Assembly (NCBI GenBank): GCA_035308025.1
Contig: DATGHL010000022.1
Location: forward strand, 1-64,000
Length of the DNA: 64,000 nucleotides
Reading direction: 5' to 3'
From: Candidatus Binataceae bacterium
GTDB lineage: Bacteria; Desulfobacterota; Binatia; Binatales; Binataceae
Below are positions 45,027 to 54,792 of this stretch, piece after piece; positions within the stretch are counted from its first letter, which is position 1, and every line of letters starts with the position of its first letter. A program made the position numbers and the translations under genes. Below the pieces are notes generated by a model. It was not told the DNA's origin, searched no databases, and saw only the letters and a list, made by a program, of their open reading frames with translations.

Positions 45027-45887
45027 TCAAGGGGAGCGGATTTCTGCGCGGCCGTCGCGCATCACGACGATGCCGCCGGCGTTGGCGGTCTCGAAGGAAA
45101 AGCGCCGGTGTTCGCCGCCTTCGTCAGCGGACCAAATCGAAGTAGTGAGCGAATCGCCCGGGAAGATTGGACGGGCAAAGCGCACGGCGAGCTGTTTCAG
45201 GCGAAGCGGGTCGCCGCCGCAGAGCGTGTCAGTCACGGCGCGAGCCGCGAAGGCCATCGCGCACAGGCCGTGAACGATAATGCCCGGCAGGCCCGCCATG
45301 TTGGCGACATTGTCGTCAACATGTATAGGATTGCGATCGCCCGAGGCTTCCGCGTAGCGAAAAGTCTGATCGAGAGCAATCGTTTCGGTGACCTCCCATA
45401 AGGATGCGCCGCGCGCGACTGCGTCGTTCGGAACATGCAACTCGGATCCGGCCGCCGGAGCGCGCCGACCTCGGATCAAAACGGTGAAGCGGATGCGGCT
45501 GACGGCTTGGTCGTGCTGGTTCGACGCGCGCAGCTCGAGCGTCAGCGATTCACCGCCGCTGACCGACGCGATCGCGGCGATGCGCGCTGCGGGAAAAATC
45601 CGATCCCCCGGACGGATCGGCGCGAGCAACTCCATCTCCTGCGCAGTATGCAGCAGGCGGAGCAGGTCGGCGCGGAGCTCGGGATCAGTCAGCGCGGTAA
45701 TGAGCGGAAGCCAGGTGACCACCACCGGGTACAGCGGTGGCGCGACGATGCCGCCGGGGACGTCGGCATCGAAGTAACGCGGATTATCATCGCTGCAGGC
45801 GCGCGCGTAGTTTTGAATCGAAGCGAGCGTCACGTCGGCCGGCGCGCTGGAATATGCTTTGCCGAGGCAGGCGCGATTCAGAGGCAT
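45027..45887 (-). CDS. MaoC-like double-hotdog dehydratase
   Basis: The 286-residue protein has an N-terminal hotdog of the FAS1-dehydratase kind ('TLASIQNYARACSDDNPRYFD') and a C-terminal MaoC domain with the full motif 'FRYAEASGDRNPIHVDDNVANMAGLPGIIVHGLCAMAF' (GDxNPxH plus IVHG). This is an intact (R)-specific enoyl-CoA hydratase site with catalytic Asp and His. It likely hydrates 2-enoyl-CoA to (R)-3-hydroxyacyl-CoA. In an operon with nagA and the binding-protein-like gene. Confidence 0.86.
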   Translation of the reverse strand: MPLNRACLGKAYSSAPADVTLASIQNYARACSDDNPRYFDADVPGGIVAPPLYPVVVTWLPLITALTDPELRADLLRLLHTAQEMELLAPIRPGDRIFPAARIAAIASVSGGESLTLELRASNQHDQAVSRIRFTVLIRGRRAPAAGSELHVPNDAVARGASLWEVTETIALDQTFRYAEASGDRNPIHVDDNVANMAGLPGIIVHGLCAMAFAARAVTDTLCGGDPLRLKQLAVRFARPIFPGDSLTTSIWSADEGGEHRRFSFETANAGGIVVMRDGRAEIRSP

Positions 45888-45913
45888 TGCGGGTTCCTGG
45901 CGGTAACCGCGGA

Positions 45914-47095
45914 TCAGTCGATTTCGTGACCGTCGACAAAGACCGCTTTCAAATTTAGCGCGCGGTCGAGCAGGATCAAATCAGCGCGTTTGCCCAGCGC
46001 GACCGCGCCGCGATCGGCCAACCCGAGGACTCGCGCCGGACCCTCGGCGGCCATCTGAGCATAGCCGAAGGGATCGAGACCGCCGCCGAAAACGGGATCG
46101 TTTACGGTGAGCCGCAGCCCCTCGAGCATCGTGACGACGCCGCCCGCCAGCGCGCCGTCGGGGAAACGCGCCGCGCCTTCTCGGACTTGTACCCGGCGCG
46201 AAGCGTCGCCAAACATCGGTAGCTCAGCGTCGGGCTGCACACCGGCCAGCGCGACGCAGTCGCTGGCGACGAGGGTTTGCCCGACCGTCCGAGCCGCTCG
46301 CACTAACGCAAACATCGCCGGATGAATATGCACGCGGTCCGGAATAATCGCGGCGGCTGCCGGCGAGGGTGTCAGCGCCGCACCAACGATACCCGGCTCG
46401 CGATGATGCAGCGGGCGCATCGCGTTGAAGAGATGCGTAAACATGCGGGCGCCGACGGCGACGGCCGCCAACGCCTCATCGCAGGTCGCGTCGCTGTGAC
46501 CCAGTGAGACGGTAACGCCCCGCGCGACAAATTGCCGAATCGCGCCAAGCGCGCCGTCAAGTTCCGGCGCAAGGGTTATCAGCCGGAGAGTTTTGAGCGC
46601 GAGCATCCGGGCGAGCGCCTCGCCATGCGGCAGGCGCTGCAGCGGCGGATGTGCGCCGAGATGGCGAGGTGAAATAAACGGTCCTTCAAGATGCATCCCG
46701 AGGATCGTCGCGCCGCTCAGCTTGCGAGCGTCGGACGGGCTTTGCGCAGCTTCGCGCTGACGCGTCATCGCCGCGGCGATCATAGCGTCGCAGCGCTCGA
46801 TCGTCTCCAGCGGCGCGGTGATAACGGTCGGCAGCCAGCTTGTCGTGCCCTCGCGCGCGAGTGCGTATGAGAGCCTGAGAACGTCCTCGATCGAAGCTGA
46901 CATGACGTCGATTCCGTAAGCGCCGTTGACCTGCAGATCGATGAAGCCCGGCAGAACCACATCGTCGAGCGGCGCATGCCGCTCGCATATCGCAGTTACG
47001 GTTTCGCCAAAGACGACTGTGCGAGACTGCCCGGAGGAGTCGAGATGCCCGCTGAGCTGGTGCAGGTCGGCGACAGCGCGCCCGCTAGTTGGCAC
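45914..47095 (-). CDS. nagA: N-acetylglucosamine-6-phosphate deacetylase
   Basis: I start at the GTG at 47095, which overlaps the upstream gene by 11 bp, giving 393 residues. Family signatures are 'DVVLPGFIDLQVNGAYGIDV', 'LGMHLEGPFISPRHLGAH' (metal Glu), 'SLGHSDATCDEA' (His), 'THLFNAMRPLHHREPGIVGAAL' (His) and the catalytic Asp in 'VASDCVALAG'. The first strand reads Q-V-N instead of H-x-H, as in the single-metal E. coli-type enzyme. It deacetylates GlcNAc-6-P during cell-wall amino-sugar recycling. Neither nagB nor a PTS gene is nearby. Confidence 0.9.
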   Translation of the reverse strand: MPTSGRAVADLHQLSGHLDSSGQSRTVVFGETVTAICERHAPLDDVVLPGFIDLQVNGAYGIDVMSASIEDVLRLSYALAREGTTSWLPTVITAPLETIERCDAMIAAAMTRQREAAQSPSDARKLSGATILGMHLEGPFISPRHLGAHPPLQRLPHGEALARMLALKTLRLITLAPELDGALGAIRQFVARGVTVSLGHSDATCDEALAAVAVGARMFTHLFNAMRPLHHREPGIVGAALTPSPAAAAIIPDRVHIHPAMFALVRAARTVGQTLVASDCVALAGVQPDAELPMFGDASRRVQVREGAARFPDGALAGGVVTMLEGLRLTVNDPVFGGGLDPFGYAQMAAEGPARVLGLADRGAVALGKRADLILLDRALNLKAVFVDGHEID

Positions 47096-47336
47096 GGAAT
47101 TTTTCGCGCAGCAGGCGCGCAAAACGCGGCAGGTAGATCAGGTCGAAGGTGTCGTCCTTGCCGGGAAACATCGCGACCGCGGCGCCCTTGAGCCCGCGCA
47201 CGTGTTCCCACGCTTCCTCGAGGGTCATCGTGTCGTCCTGCGCGATCGTCGCGAAGACCAGATCGACCAGAAAGCGCAGCCTGCGGATCTGCTTGTTTTC
47301 GTGCGCTACGCGCGCGGCCAAATTCTCGTCAGCCAT
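47085..47336 (-). CDS. Small hypothetical protein upstream of nagA
   Basis: From the ATG at 47336 (MADENLAARVAHENKQIRRL) the protein has 83 residues, helical and charged, with 'VDLVFATIAQDDTMTLEEAWEHVRGLKGAAVAMFPGKDDTFDLIYLPRFARLLREKF'. Its end overlaps the nagA start, so the two are cotranslated. No family recognised. Confidence 0.55.
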   Translation of the reverse strand: MADENLAARVAHENKQIRRLRFLVDLVFATIAQDDTMTLEEAWEHVRGLKGAAVAMFPGKDDTFDLIYLPRFARLLREKFRAN

Positions 47337-47401
47337 CGAGGCGGAACTATAGCGCGATCGCGCCCAGCTGTCGCGAGGCGCGGTCATGCGACGCGCAGCT
47401 T

Positions 47402-48406
47402 GTGTTCAAATCGGCGCAATGGCAGGCTCGTTCGATTGTGACGCAACCTCGCCTCAAGAGCAGTTTCATCTATCTCGGCAACGCCGTGAATGACCTGCGC
47501 GGCAACTGGCTTACACTCGCGATCGGACTGGCGCCGCTGGCCTTGCTTGCTGCGGTCTGCCTGTTGCCCGACGCGCTCAATCTGCAGCATCTGCTCGCCG
47601 ATCGCTTTACGCCGGGGACGCGTCACGTCGCGTGGCTTCCGATCCAGGAGCCCTACGCGCCTTCGCTCGCGGATACCGCGCCGCTCTTCCCGCCATGGGC
47701 CATCTCGCTGTTCCACCTGATGGTTCTGATCCTGGCCTTCGCCGGCGAGCTGGTGGTGCTATGCGCGGTGCGCCGGATGCGCTCCGGAGCGCTCCAGGAG
47801 CCAGTCGCGACCGCAGTGATCGCGATCTGGCAGGATTCGGTGAAGCTGCTGCCCGCCTTCTTCTGGGTGGTGATTTTGCATCTGGCCGTGCCGTTTGTCG
47901 CCCTGTTCATCCTGCGCATCTACGTGGTTGGCGACGCCTGGCTGGCGCTTCTGCTCTATCTGCTCGACGTCGTTTTGATCGTGCTTGCGCCGACGCTCTA
48001 CCTCTGGCTCTACTTCGCGGAATACGCGCTGGCCTTCGATGGCAAGCACAGTTTCCACGCGCTGTTGTTCAGCCGGGATCTGATGCGCAAGCGCTTCTTC
48101 CGGGTCGCAACGAGGGTCGTCGTATTTCTCGCGGTCTGGTCGGGCTACGACTCATGGGCGGCGGCGGTCTTCTTCGTCGTCAGTCTGATCCTCGGACCGG
48201 TCGGCGTGCTCACCGGATATTTCTGGGCCGTGATTTTTCTGGTTGAATTCGCGGCGGTCGCTACAACCTACGTGACGATGGCCTTCTTTGTGGCGGCGAG
48301 TGCGCGGCTCTATCAGGACCTGGTGGGCGACCGCGCGGAGCAGGTCGTCCCAGTGCAGCCCTTACCGGCGCCAGCGCCGCTCGCCAGCGTCGACGCGCAA
48401 GCTTAG
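47402..48406 (+). CDS. Membrane protein of unknown function
   Basis: The protein has up to 334 residues; the start is a GTG at 47402 or another GTG at 47438. It has about six to seven transmembrane helices ('LTLAIGLAPLALLAAVCLLP', 'LFHLMVLILAFAGELVVLCAV', 'LLPAFFWVVILHLAVPFVALFIL', 'WLALLLYLLDVVLIVLAPTLYLWLYF' and others) and a Pro/Ala tail. The layout resembles glycerophosphoryl-diester-type or DUF975-like membrane proteins, but I cannot name it. It is divergent from the small gene upstream of nagA. Confidence 0.6.
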   Translation: MFKSAQWQARSIVTQPRLKSSFIYLGNAVNDLRGNWLTLAIGLAPLALLAAVCLLPDALNLQHLLADRFTPGTRHVAWLPIQEPYAPSLADTAPLFPPWAISLFHLMVLILAFAGELVVLCAVRRMRSGALQEPVATAVIAIWQDSVKLLPAFFWVVILHLAVPFVALFILRIYVVGDAWLALLLYLLDVVLIVLAPTLYLWLYFAEYALAFDGKHSFHALLFSRDLMRKRFFRVATRVVVFLAVWSGYDSWAAAVFFVVSLILGPVGVLTGYFWAVIFLVEFAAVATTYVTMAFFVAASARLYQDLVGDRAEQVVPVQPLPAPAPLASVDAQA

Positions 48407-48414
48407 GCTCGGAC

Positions 48415-51400
48415 TCAGGCCAGATTCGCCAGTCGGGCGATCGCGCGCACGGTCACCTGAATCGGCGCCAGGCTTAACGCGGGCATCGCGCGCAAGTCCC
48501 GCATCAGGCGATCAACCTCGAGCTCGCTGCGTCGGCGTCCATTCGCGGGCGGCGGCGCGCCATTACCGCCGGTGCGAAGCCGTGCGCGGCAGAGCTGGAT
48601 CCGCGCCCAGGCTAGCTCCGCGCGCAAATCACTCGCGGCGCGCCGCTCCCACCTGTCCCGATGACGCAGCCCGTCAATCGCGCCTTCGAGCGTCGCGAAA
48701 TCAAACTGCTCGCTCATACCGAAATAGACCCGCGCAATTTCCGCCGCGTCGCCGACCCCGGCAAAACTTAAATCGAGAATGTTGAGCAGATGATTGGCGA
48801 AACCCAGCCGCGCCAGTTCAAGCGCCAGCGCTTCCTGTTGCACCGACGCGCGTAACTCGCGATAGGTGCGCTCGAAGCGTTCGCGCTCGACGCCGGTGAG
48901 TGCGTCCTCGAGATGCTGCAGCAGATCGGCGAAGGCGGGTTTGAAACGCTCCACGATCGCGCCGAGGCTTTCGCTTGACGCCCGTTCCGCACGGGTAATC
49001 GACCAGGCGCAGGCGCGCCGCGCGGTCTCGCCCAACGCCAGGAAGGTTTCGACTTCCGCGGTTGCCTCCATCCCCGCCGCATCCCGATGGACCTGGTCAG
49101 CACGAGCGCGCAGATCGATCACGTCTGCGGCGATAAGCCAAGCTAGCACCGCCGCGAAAGTTTCCAGATCGAAGTCAAGCTGCAGATTGAAGACAAAGGC
49201 CGAACCCATCAGATCCACCAATTCGTTGGCGACGCGGGTCGCGATCAACTCGCGCCGCAAACCGTGATTGGGCAGGTCGGCCGCGAATTCATTGGCGATG
49301 GCCCCCGGGAAGTAGGGCCGCAAGTAGCGCTCGACCAGATATGGGTCTTCGGCGAGTTCGCTTGACGTCAACACCGACGCGAGGTCGATCTTGCTCACCG
49401 CCGTCAGTTCGGCGAATTCCGGCCGCGTGAAGCCCGGCGCGCCCGGCTGCGAGCGCATCTCCGGACGCACTAACGCGCGCTGGGCAAGCACGCTGGCATG
49501 CTCAGCGATGGCCGCCGGATCGCTCCGGCCGCGCGCTTGCTCGAGGCTCAGCAGCAGCGCCTGATCGCGATTGTCGCGCAACACGCTCGCGGCGACTTCT
49601 TCGGCCGCGGCCGCGAGCAGGCGATTGCGCTTGCCCTCGCTCAAGGCGCCGCGTGCGACCACCGGCTGCAGCAGAATCTTGAGGTTGACCTCGTGATCGG
49701 ACATATCGACGCCCGCGGAGTTATCGATCGCGTCGGTGTTGATCCGGCCGCCCGCGGCTGCGTATTCGATACGCGCTTTTTGCGTGAAGCCGAGGTTCCC
49801 GCCTTCGACCGCGATTTTGCAGTGCAGTTCCCCAGCCGTCACGCGGCAGGAGTCGTTGGCATGGTCGCCGACCGCGGCATCGCTCTCGCTCTGCGCCTTG
49901 ACGTAAGTCCCGATGCCGCCGTTGTACAAAAGATCAACCGGAGCGCGCAGGATAGTCTGGACCAGGCTGTCGGCATCAAGCTCGGCGCTGGCGCAGCCGA
50001 GCGCCAACTGCGCAGCCGGACTGAGTTGGATGCGCTTTTGTCCGCGCCGGAAAACCCCGCCGCCGTCGCTGATCAGGGTGGGATCGTAATCCGACCACTG
50101 CGAACTCGGCTGTTCGTACAGGCGCTTGCGCTCGGCGTAGCTTTTCACCGGATCGGGATTCGGATCGATGAAGATATGGCGATGATCGAAGGCGGCGATC
50201 AGCTTGAGATTGTCGGATTGCAACATCCCGTTGCCGAAGACATCGCCCGACATGTCGCCAATGCCCACCACCGTCACGGGCGCCCCGCGCAGCAGGTCGC
50301 GGCCCAGCTCGCGCAGATGGCGCTTGGCGGATTCCCAGGCGCCGCGCGCCGTGATTCCGAGCCGCTTGTGGTCGTAGCCATGTTCGCCACCCGAGGCGAA
50401 GGCGTCGCCGAGCCAGAAGCCGCGAGCCTCCGCGAGCCCGTTGGCGATGTCTGAAAACGCTGCCGTGCCCTTGTCGGCGGCGACGACCAGGTAGGCGCCG
50501 TCGTCGTCCCGCACGCGCACGCCGGCCGGATGAACCACGCGGCCCTCGACGACGTTGTCGGTCAGTTCGAGCATCGCGTTGATCAGCGTCGAGTAGGCGT
50601 CAACCACTGCGGCGCGATCAGGTGCGCGGCCCGGCCGGCTCTTGACGATGAACCCGCCCTTGGCGCCGGTCGGCACAATGATCGCGTTCTTGACCGTCTG
50701 GGTCTTCATCAGGTCGAGAATTTCCGTGCGATAGTCGTCGAAGCGATCGCTGTAGCGAATCCCGCCGCGCGCGATTGTGCCGCCGCGCAAATGACATCCG
50801 GCCATCGCCGGCGAGTCGACGTGGATTTCGTACAACGGGGCCGTATCCGGCAAGCCCGGGATTTTTGCGCTCGCAAACTTGAGCGCGATATAGGGCGCCG
50901 GCGCGTCGCTGAAATAGTTGCTGCGCGTGGTCGCCTCCACCATCGCGAGGACGGTGCGGGCAAAGCGATCGTCGCCGATATTCTCAACCCCGGCCAGCTC
51001 GGCGAAGTAATTCTCGCGCAACTCTTCGAGTGCACCAGCAAGCGCCTCCTGTCCGGGATCGAAGCGCGCGCGAAAAAGCTTAACCAGAATGCGCGCGAGC
51101 TGCGGACAGAGCAAAAACGGCCGGCGCGTGGCCGGACGCGCCGGCGCCAGGCGCATCTGGAAGGCCGCAGCCAGGTAGGCGCGGATCAAGGCCGTTTCGC
51201 GCCACTCAAGGCCCGCGCTGAGGGTCAGCGCGTTGAGCGGATCGTCCTCCGCCCGGCCTGTGCGCACCGCTACCAGGGCGTCGGCGAGCAGCGCCGCGCC
51301 CGGCGTCCGTTCGAGTGGTTCACCGTCAAGCGTGCGGACACGAAAAGCCTGCACATAAGCCGGCTGCGGCTGCGTGCCGGAGTGCAAATGGAACTCGTGC

Positions 51401-53190
51401 GCTTCTTCGGAAATCACCGAGATGCCGAAGTTCTGCAGCACCGGCACCAGTTCCGACAGGATTGGCGCCTCGCCGAACTCATAGAGGCGCAGCTCGCTGG
51501 TCTGCTGATCGGCGCCGCCGGCGGCGGCGCCGATCAGCACGCTGAAGCGGCCTTCGCCGCCCAGCCGTTCGACCTGATCGATATCGTCGGCCGCCAGCTC
51601 CGGCGGCGTGCTGGCGCGGTACTGCACCGTGAAGGCGGGCGTCCAGCGCGCGAACAGCTCGCGCCCTCGCGCCGTCCCGAACTGCCCGCTCAGGCGCTCT
51701 TGCAGCAAATCTTCCCAGCTTCGCGCCAGGCGCACGATCTCCTCGCTCAGCTCCTCCTCCACTGCGGGGGGCGGCGGCGTCGCCGCAAAGCAGAAATGCA
51801 GGCGCGCCGTGTAGCTCTCGCCGAGCGCAAGGTGGTAATAGACCAGCCGCCCTCCGAGCTGCGCCGCCAGCGCCGCCTGGATCCGCTCGCGGACTTCCGC
51901 CGAAAACCGATCACGCGGCATTATCACCAATGCGATCACCACGCCGCGCACCGCGTCGCTCGCCAGCCGCAGGCGCACCTCGGCCTCGTTCTCGACGTCA
52001 AGAATCACGTGCAACTGCCGGCGCAATTCGTCGATCCGCGCGCGAAACAGTTCCTGCTTGGGAAAGCCGTTAAAGGCCGCCACCAGCGCCTTGTAATCGT
52101 GCGTTCCTGCCGCGACGCCCTCCGCCTCGATCAACTCGCGCAGCTTCGCCCGCAGCACCGGGATGTGCTCGGCTTCCTCGGTCAGGGCCTTCGAGGTGAA
52201 GAGTCCCAGAAAACGATCAAAACCGATGGCACGGCCCGCCGCGTCGCAGCGCCGGATCGTGATATCGTCCATCAGCGCGCGTCGATGAACTTCCGACTCG
52301 GCGCGCGTTTTGCCGACGATCAGCGCCGGATGATCGAAGAGCAGGCGGCGCAAGCCATCGTCGAGGTCGTCGAGTGGCTTGGGCGAGGCGAAACGTGAAT
52401 TGGACTCGTCGCGCATGATCCCGAGACCCGTCCCGGCCTCGGTCACGATACTCGGGCGACCCTCGTACGGCTCAACCCGGTAGCGGCGATAACCGAGAAA
52501 GACGAAGCCGCTCTGCACCAGCCAGCGCAGAAAATCGCGAACTTCGACCAGCCCGCGCGCCGCCGCCGTCTCCTCGCAAATCTGCAGGGCGCGCGCGGTC
52601 ATCGCCGGAAAGTCTTCCGTTGCGCGGTGCACCTGATTAAGCACGCGGGTCAGATCGGCCTCGATACTGCGGCAGGCGTCGGGGGTCGCGTTGAGCTCGA
52701 TCTCCGCGTGAGTAAACGACTCGGCGCGTTCCGCCGAGCTGCCCTGCTCGAATGACACGACCGCACCGTCGCTTTCCCGACTGACGTTAAAACGCGGATG
52801 CAGCAGCGTCCGCAGCGGCAGACCGCGCCCCCGGAAATATTCCCGAATGCTGTCCACAATGAACGGGCAATCGGGCATCACGGTTTCCACCGCGACCAGC
52901 CCGTCGTGCTCGGCAACCGCCGCTGCGCGCACCTTAACCGCTTCTTCGCGCCGCCGGAAAAACTCGAAGCCTTGCTCGGCGAGCACCAGGCGATCCGCCG
53001 CTGGAAAGTCCGTGGCCAGCTCGGCCGGAAGTCGCGCGAACATCCGCTCGCGGAAGATCTTTGCGCGCCGCGCCTGATCGGTCTCTTCGACTGAGGCAAG
53101 CGCAGGTGAAGGACTGGGTTCGAATGCCACTGGGTTCACCGTCTGACTGATTATGCTCGCAAGAACGGACGGCTCGAGCCGACCCGTCAA
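48415..53190 (-). CDS. gdhB: NAD-specific glutamate dehydrogenase, large (180-kDa) type
   Basis: The 1591-residue protein is the largest in the window and matches the size of L-GDH180. The N-terminal 750 residues hold ACT-like regulatory segments ('VVETVMPDCPFIVDSIREYFRGRGL'-type). The catalytic core carries 'HLRGGTIARGGIRYSDRFDDYRTEILDLMKTQTVKNAIIVPTGAKGGFIVK' with the substrate Lys and nucleotide-site signatures 'VTVVGIGDMSGDVFGNGML' and 'AFDHRHIFIDPNPD'. It deaminates glutamate to 2-oxoglutarate with NAD and is a catabolic enzyme. It is an isolated gene and apparently intact. Confidence 0.95.
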   Translation of the reverse strand: MTGRLEPSVLASIISQTVNPVAFEPSPSPALASVEETDQARRAKIFRERMFARLPAELATDFPAADRLVLAEQGFEFFRRREEAVKVRAAAVAEHDGLVAVETVMPDCPFIVDSIREYFRGRGLPLRTLLHPRFNVSRESDGAVVSFEQGSSAERAESFTHAEIELNATPDACRSIEADLTRVLNQVHRATEDFPAMTARALQICEETAAARGLVEVRDFLRWLVQSGFVFLGYRRYRVEPYEGRPSIVTEAGTGLGIMRDESNSRFASPKPLDDLDDGLRRLLFDHPALIVGKTRAESEVHRRALMDDITIRRCDAAGRAIGFDRFLGLFTSKALTEEAEHIPVLRAKLRELIEAEGVAAGTHDYKALVAAFNGFPKQELFRARIDELRRQLHVILDVENEAEVRLRLASDAVRGVVIALVIMPRDRFSAEVRERIQAALAAQLGGRLVYYHLALGESYTARLHFCFAATPPPPAVEEELSEEIVRLARSWEDLLQERLSGQFGTARGRELFARWTPAFTVQYRASTPPELAADDIDQVERLGGEGRFSVLIGAAAGGADQQTSELRLYEFGEAPILSELVPVLQNFGISVISEEAHEFHLHSGTQPQPAYVQAFRVRTLDGEPLERTPGAALLADALVAVRTGRAEDDPLNALTLSAGLEWRETALIRAYLAAAFQMRLAPARPATRRPFLLCPQLARILVKLFRARFDPGQEALAGALEELRENYFAELAGVENIGDDRFARTVLAMVEATTRSNYFSDAPAPYIALKFASAKIPGLPDTAPLYEIHVDSPAMAGCHLRGGTIARGGIRYSDRFDDYRTEILDLMKTQTVKNAIIVPTGAKGGFIVKSRPGRAPDRAAVVDAYSTLINAMLELTDNVVEGRVVHPAGVRVRDDDGAYLVVAADKGTAAFSDIANGLAEARGFWLGDAFASGGEHGYDHKRLGITARGAWESAKRHLRELGRDLLRGAPVTVVGIGDMSGDVFGNGMLQSDNLKLIAAFDHRHIFIDPNPDPVKSYAERKRLYEQPSSQWSDYDPTLISDGGGVFRRGQKRIQLSPAAQLALGCASAELDADSLVQTILRAPVDLLYNGGIGTYVKAQSESDAAVGDHANDSCRVTAGELHCKIAVEGGNLGFTQKARIEYAAAGGRINTDAIDNSAGVDMSDHEVNLKILLQPVVARGALSEGKRNRLLAAAAEEVAASVLRDNRDQALLLSLEQARGRSDPAAIAEHASVLAQRALVRPEMRSQPGAPGFTRPEFAELTAVSKIDLASVLTSSELAEDPYLVERYLRPYFPGAIANEFAADLPNHGLRRELIATRVANELVDLMGSAFVFNLQLDFDLETFAAVLAWLIAADVIDLRARADQVHRDAAGMEATAEVETFLALGETARRACAWSITRAERASSESLGAIVERFKPAFADLLQHLEDALTGVERERFERTYRELRASVQQEALALELARLGFANHLLNILDLSFAGVGDAAEIARVYFGMSEQFDFATLEGAIDGLRHRDRWERRAASDLRAELAWARIQLCRARLRTGGNGAPPPANGRRRSELEVDRLMRDLRAMPALSLAPIQVTVRAIARLANLA

Positions 53191-53219
53191 CTGCCCAGTA
53201 TATAATGACGCTACCGGCT

Positions 53220-54470
53220 ATGAAGCGATTCGAAATCAGCGCGATGACCCTCGGTCCTTACGGCCTCGGCCATCTCGATGGCAAGATCGTGATGACGCCG
53301 AATGTCGCGCCGGGGGATCTGGTCGAAGCGGCGATAACCGACGACCGTCGCGACTACGCCCTCGCGGGCGCGCCGCGGGTAATTCATCCCGGCCCCGACC
53401 GGCGTGAGCCGCCCTGCATCTACTTACCGCGTTGCGGCGGCTGCGACTGGCAGCAGATCATCTATGCCGCCCAGATTCGCCTCAAGGCCGAGCTGCTCGC
53501 CGCCGAGTTTCGCCGCGCCTTCGCGATCGATCTCGATCCGCGGGAACTGGTCCTTCCGGCGCCGGCCGAATTCGCTTATCGCGCCCGCGTCAGGCTGATG
53601 GTCGGACGCGACGGCGCGCTGGGCTTTCATGAGCTGCAGAGCAATCACCTCGTTCCGGTCGAGCGCTGTCTGGTCGCTGCCGCGGAACTCGAAGCCGCCG
53701 CTGTGCTCACTCGCGTCCTCGCCCCGCGCTGCACCGAGATTGAGATTGTCGCCGGTGATGCCGGGCAGGTTCTGATCGTGCATCTCTCCCAGCCACCCGC
53801 CGGCAGTGCGTTAGCCGCCGTCCGCGCGATCTTCGCGTCAGACCGGGCAGTCGCGGGCGTTATCCTTCGCAGCAAGGCTCGGCGGGATCTGGCCGGCGAG
53901 GTAACCGTCACACTGACGCCACAGCCGGGATGCGAAATTCGCGCAGCCGCCGATTGCTTCAGCCAGGTTAATCACGCACAGAATCAGCGGCTGGTCGCAG
54001 CCGTGATGGAGTTGGGGCAGATCACCGAGGCGACCTCGGTGCTCGACCTCTTTTGCGGCGCGGGCAATTTCAGCCTGCCCGCAGCGCGCCGCGGCGCCAC
54101 GGTGACCGGCGTTGATGCCGACGCCAACGCGATCGCCGCGGCCCGCGACAACGCTGCGCGCATGAATTTGCGCCGCACACAGTTCATCGCGATGCCGGCG
54201 CGGGAGACCGCGCGGTTCCTCGAACGCGCCAGATATCGGCCCGAATTAGTGATCCTCGATCCACCGCGCACCGGCGCCGCCCAGCTAATGGAGACGGTCG
54301 CGCGCCTCAAGGCGGCCCAGGTGCTTTACGTCTCATGCGACCCCTCAACACTGCTCCGCGATCTTGGCCGGCTCGCCGCCGCCGGCTACCGCCTTGGCCG
54401 CGTTCGCGCTTTCGATTTCTTTCCGCAGACCCATCACCTTGAAGCGGTCGCCGAGATGCTATTGACTTAG
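53220..54470 (+). CDS. RNA (uracil-5) methyltransferase, TrmA/RlmD type
   Basis: I start at the ATG at 53220 (MKRFEISAMTLGPYGLGHLDG), one of two close ATGs. The protein (416 residues) has an N-terminal TRAM domain (about 1-60), a Cys cluster 'CIYLPRCGGCDWQ' for an Fe-S cluster, and a Rossmann methyltransferase domain with 'VLDLFCGAGNFSLPAARRGATVTGVDADANAI', 'LVILDPPRTGA' and the catalytic Cys in 'VLYVSCDPSTLLRDL'. It methylates uridine in 23S rRNA or tRNA. Which uridine is modified (RlmC/RlmD-like) cannot be decided. Confidence 0.9.
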   Translation: MKRFEISAMTLGPYGLGHLDGKIVMTPNVAPGDLVEAAITDDRRDYALAGAPRVIHPGPDRREPPCIYLPRCGGCDWQQIIYAAQIRLKAELLAAEFRRAFAIDLDPRELVLPAPAEFAYRARVRLMVGRDGALGFHELQSNHLVPVERCLVAAAELEAAAVLTRVLAPRCTEIEIVAGDAGQVLIVHLSQPPAGSALAAVRAIFASDRAVAGVILRSKARRDLAGEVTVTLTPQPGCEIRAAADCFSQVNHAQNQRLVAAVMELGQITEATSVLDLFCGAGNFSLPAARRGATVTGVDADANAIAAARDNAARMNLRRTQFIAMPARETARFLERARYRPELVILDPPRTGAAQLMETVARLKAAQVLYVSCDPSTLLRDLGRLAAAGYRLGRVRAFDFFPQTHHLEAVAEMLLT

Positions 54471-54540
54471 GTTCAAGGCGCTCCGTAATCTAGCCCAGGG
54501 TGGTTCTAACGCCTCCCCGCCAGAGGTCTGCACCAAAGCG

Positions 54541-54792
54541 ATGCCCAAGCAGGAAAAGGAAAAGCTGGCCCGTCCGAAGATTACGATCATTCCGGGCCGC
54601 GGCGTGGCACAGACGATCAATTACCTGCTCGAAGATCGCGACGATCTCGAATGGATCATCGCGGTCGGACGCACCAAGAATGGCGAGCTTTTTTTCTACG
54701 ATACGGGCGGCGACATCGTCGAGGATCTGGGTACGCTCGAGTACCTCAAGGCCCGTATCGTGCGCGCTCATTTCGGCGACGAGTACGAGTAA
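54541..54792 (+). CDS. Small hypothetical protein
   Basis: The 83-residue protein is predicted alpha/beta with 'ITIIPGRGVAQTINYLLEDRDDLEWIIAVGRTKNGELFFYDTGGDIVEDLGTLEYLKARIVRAHFGDEYE'. It looks like a complete small cytosolic domain; no family recognised. The exported-protein frame that follows overlaps its stop by a few bases. Confidence 0.6.
   Translation: MPKQEKEKLARPKITIIPGRGVAQTINYLLEDRDDLEWIIAVGRTKNGELFFYDTGGDIVEDLGTLEYLKARIVRAHFGDEYE

Noticed and set aside
50530-52398. 622-residue plus-strand ORF within the glutamate dehydrogenase gene
   Set aside because: Antisense shadow of the 1591-residue dehydrogenase; low-complexity Arg-rich composition, no recognisable domain.
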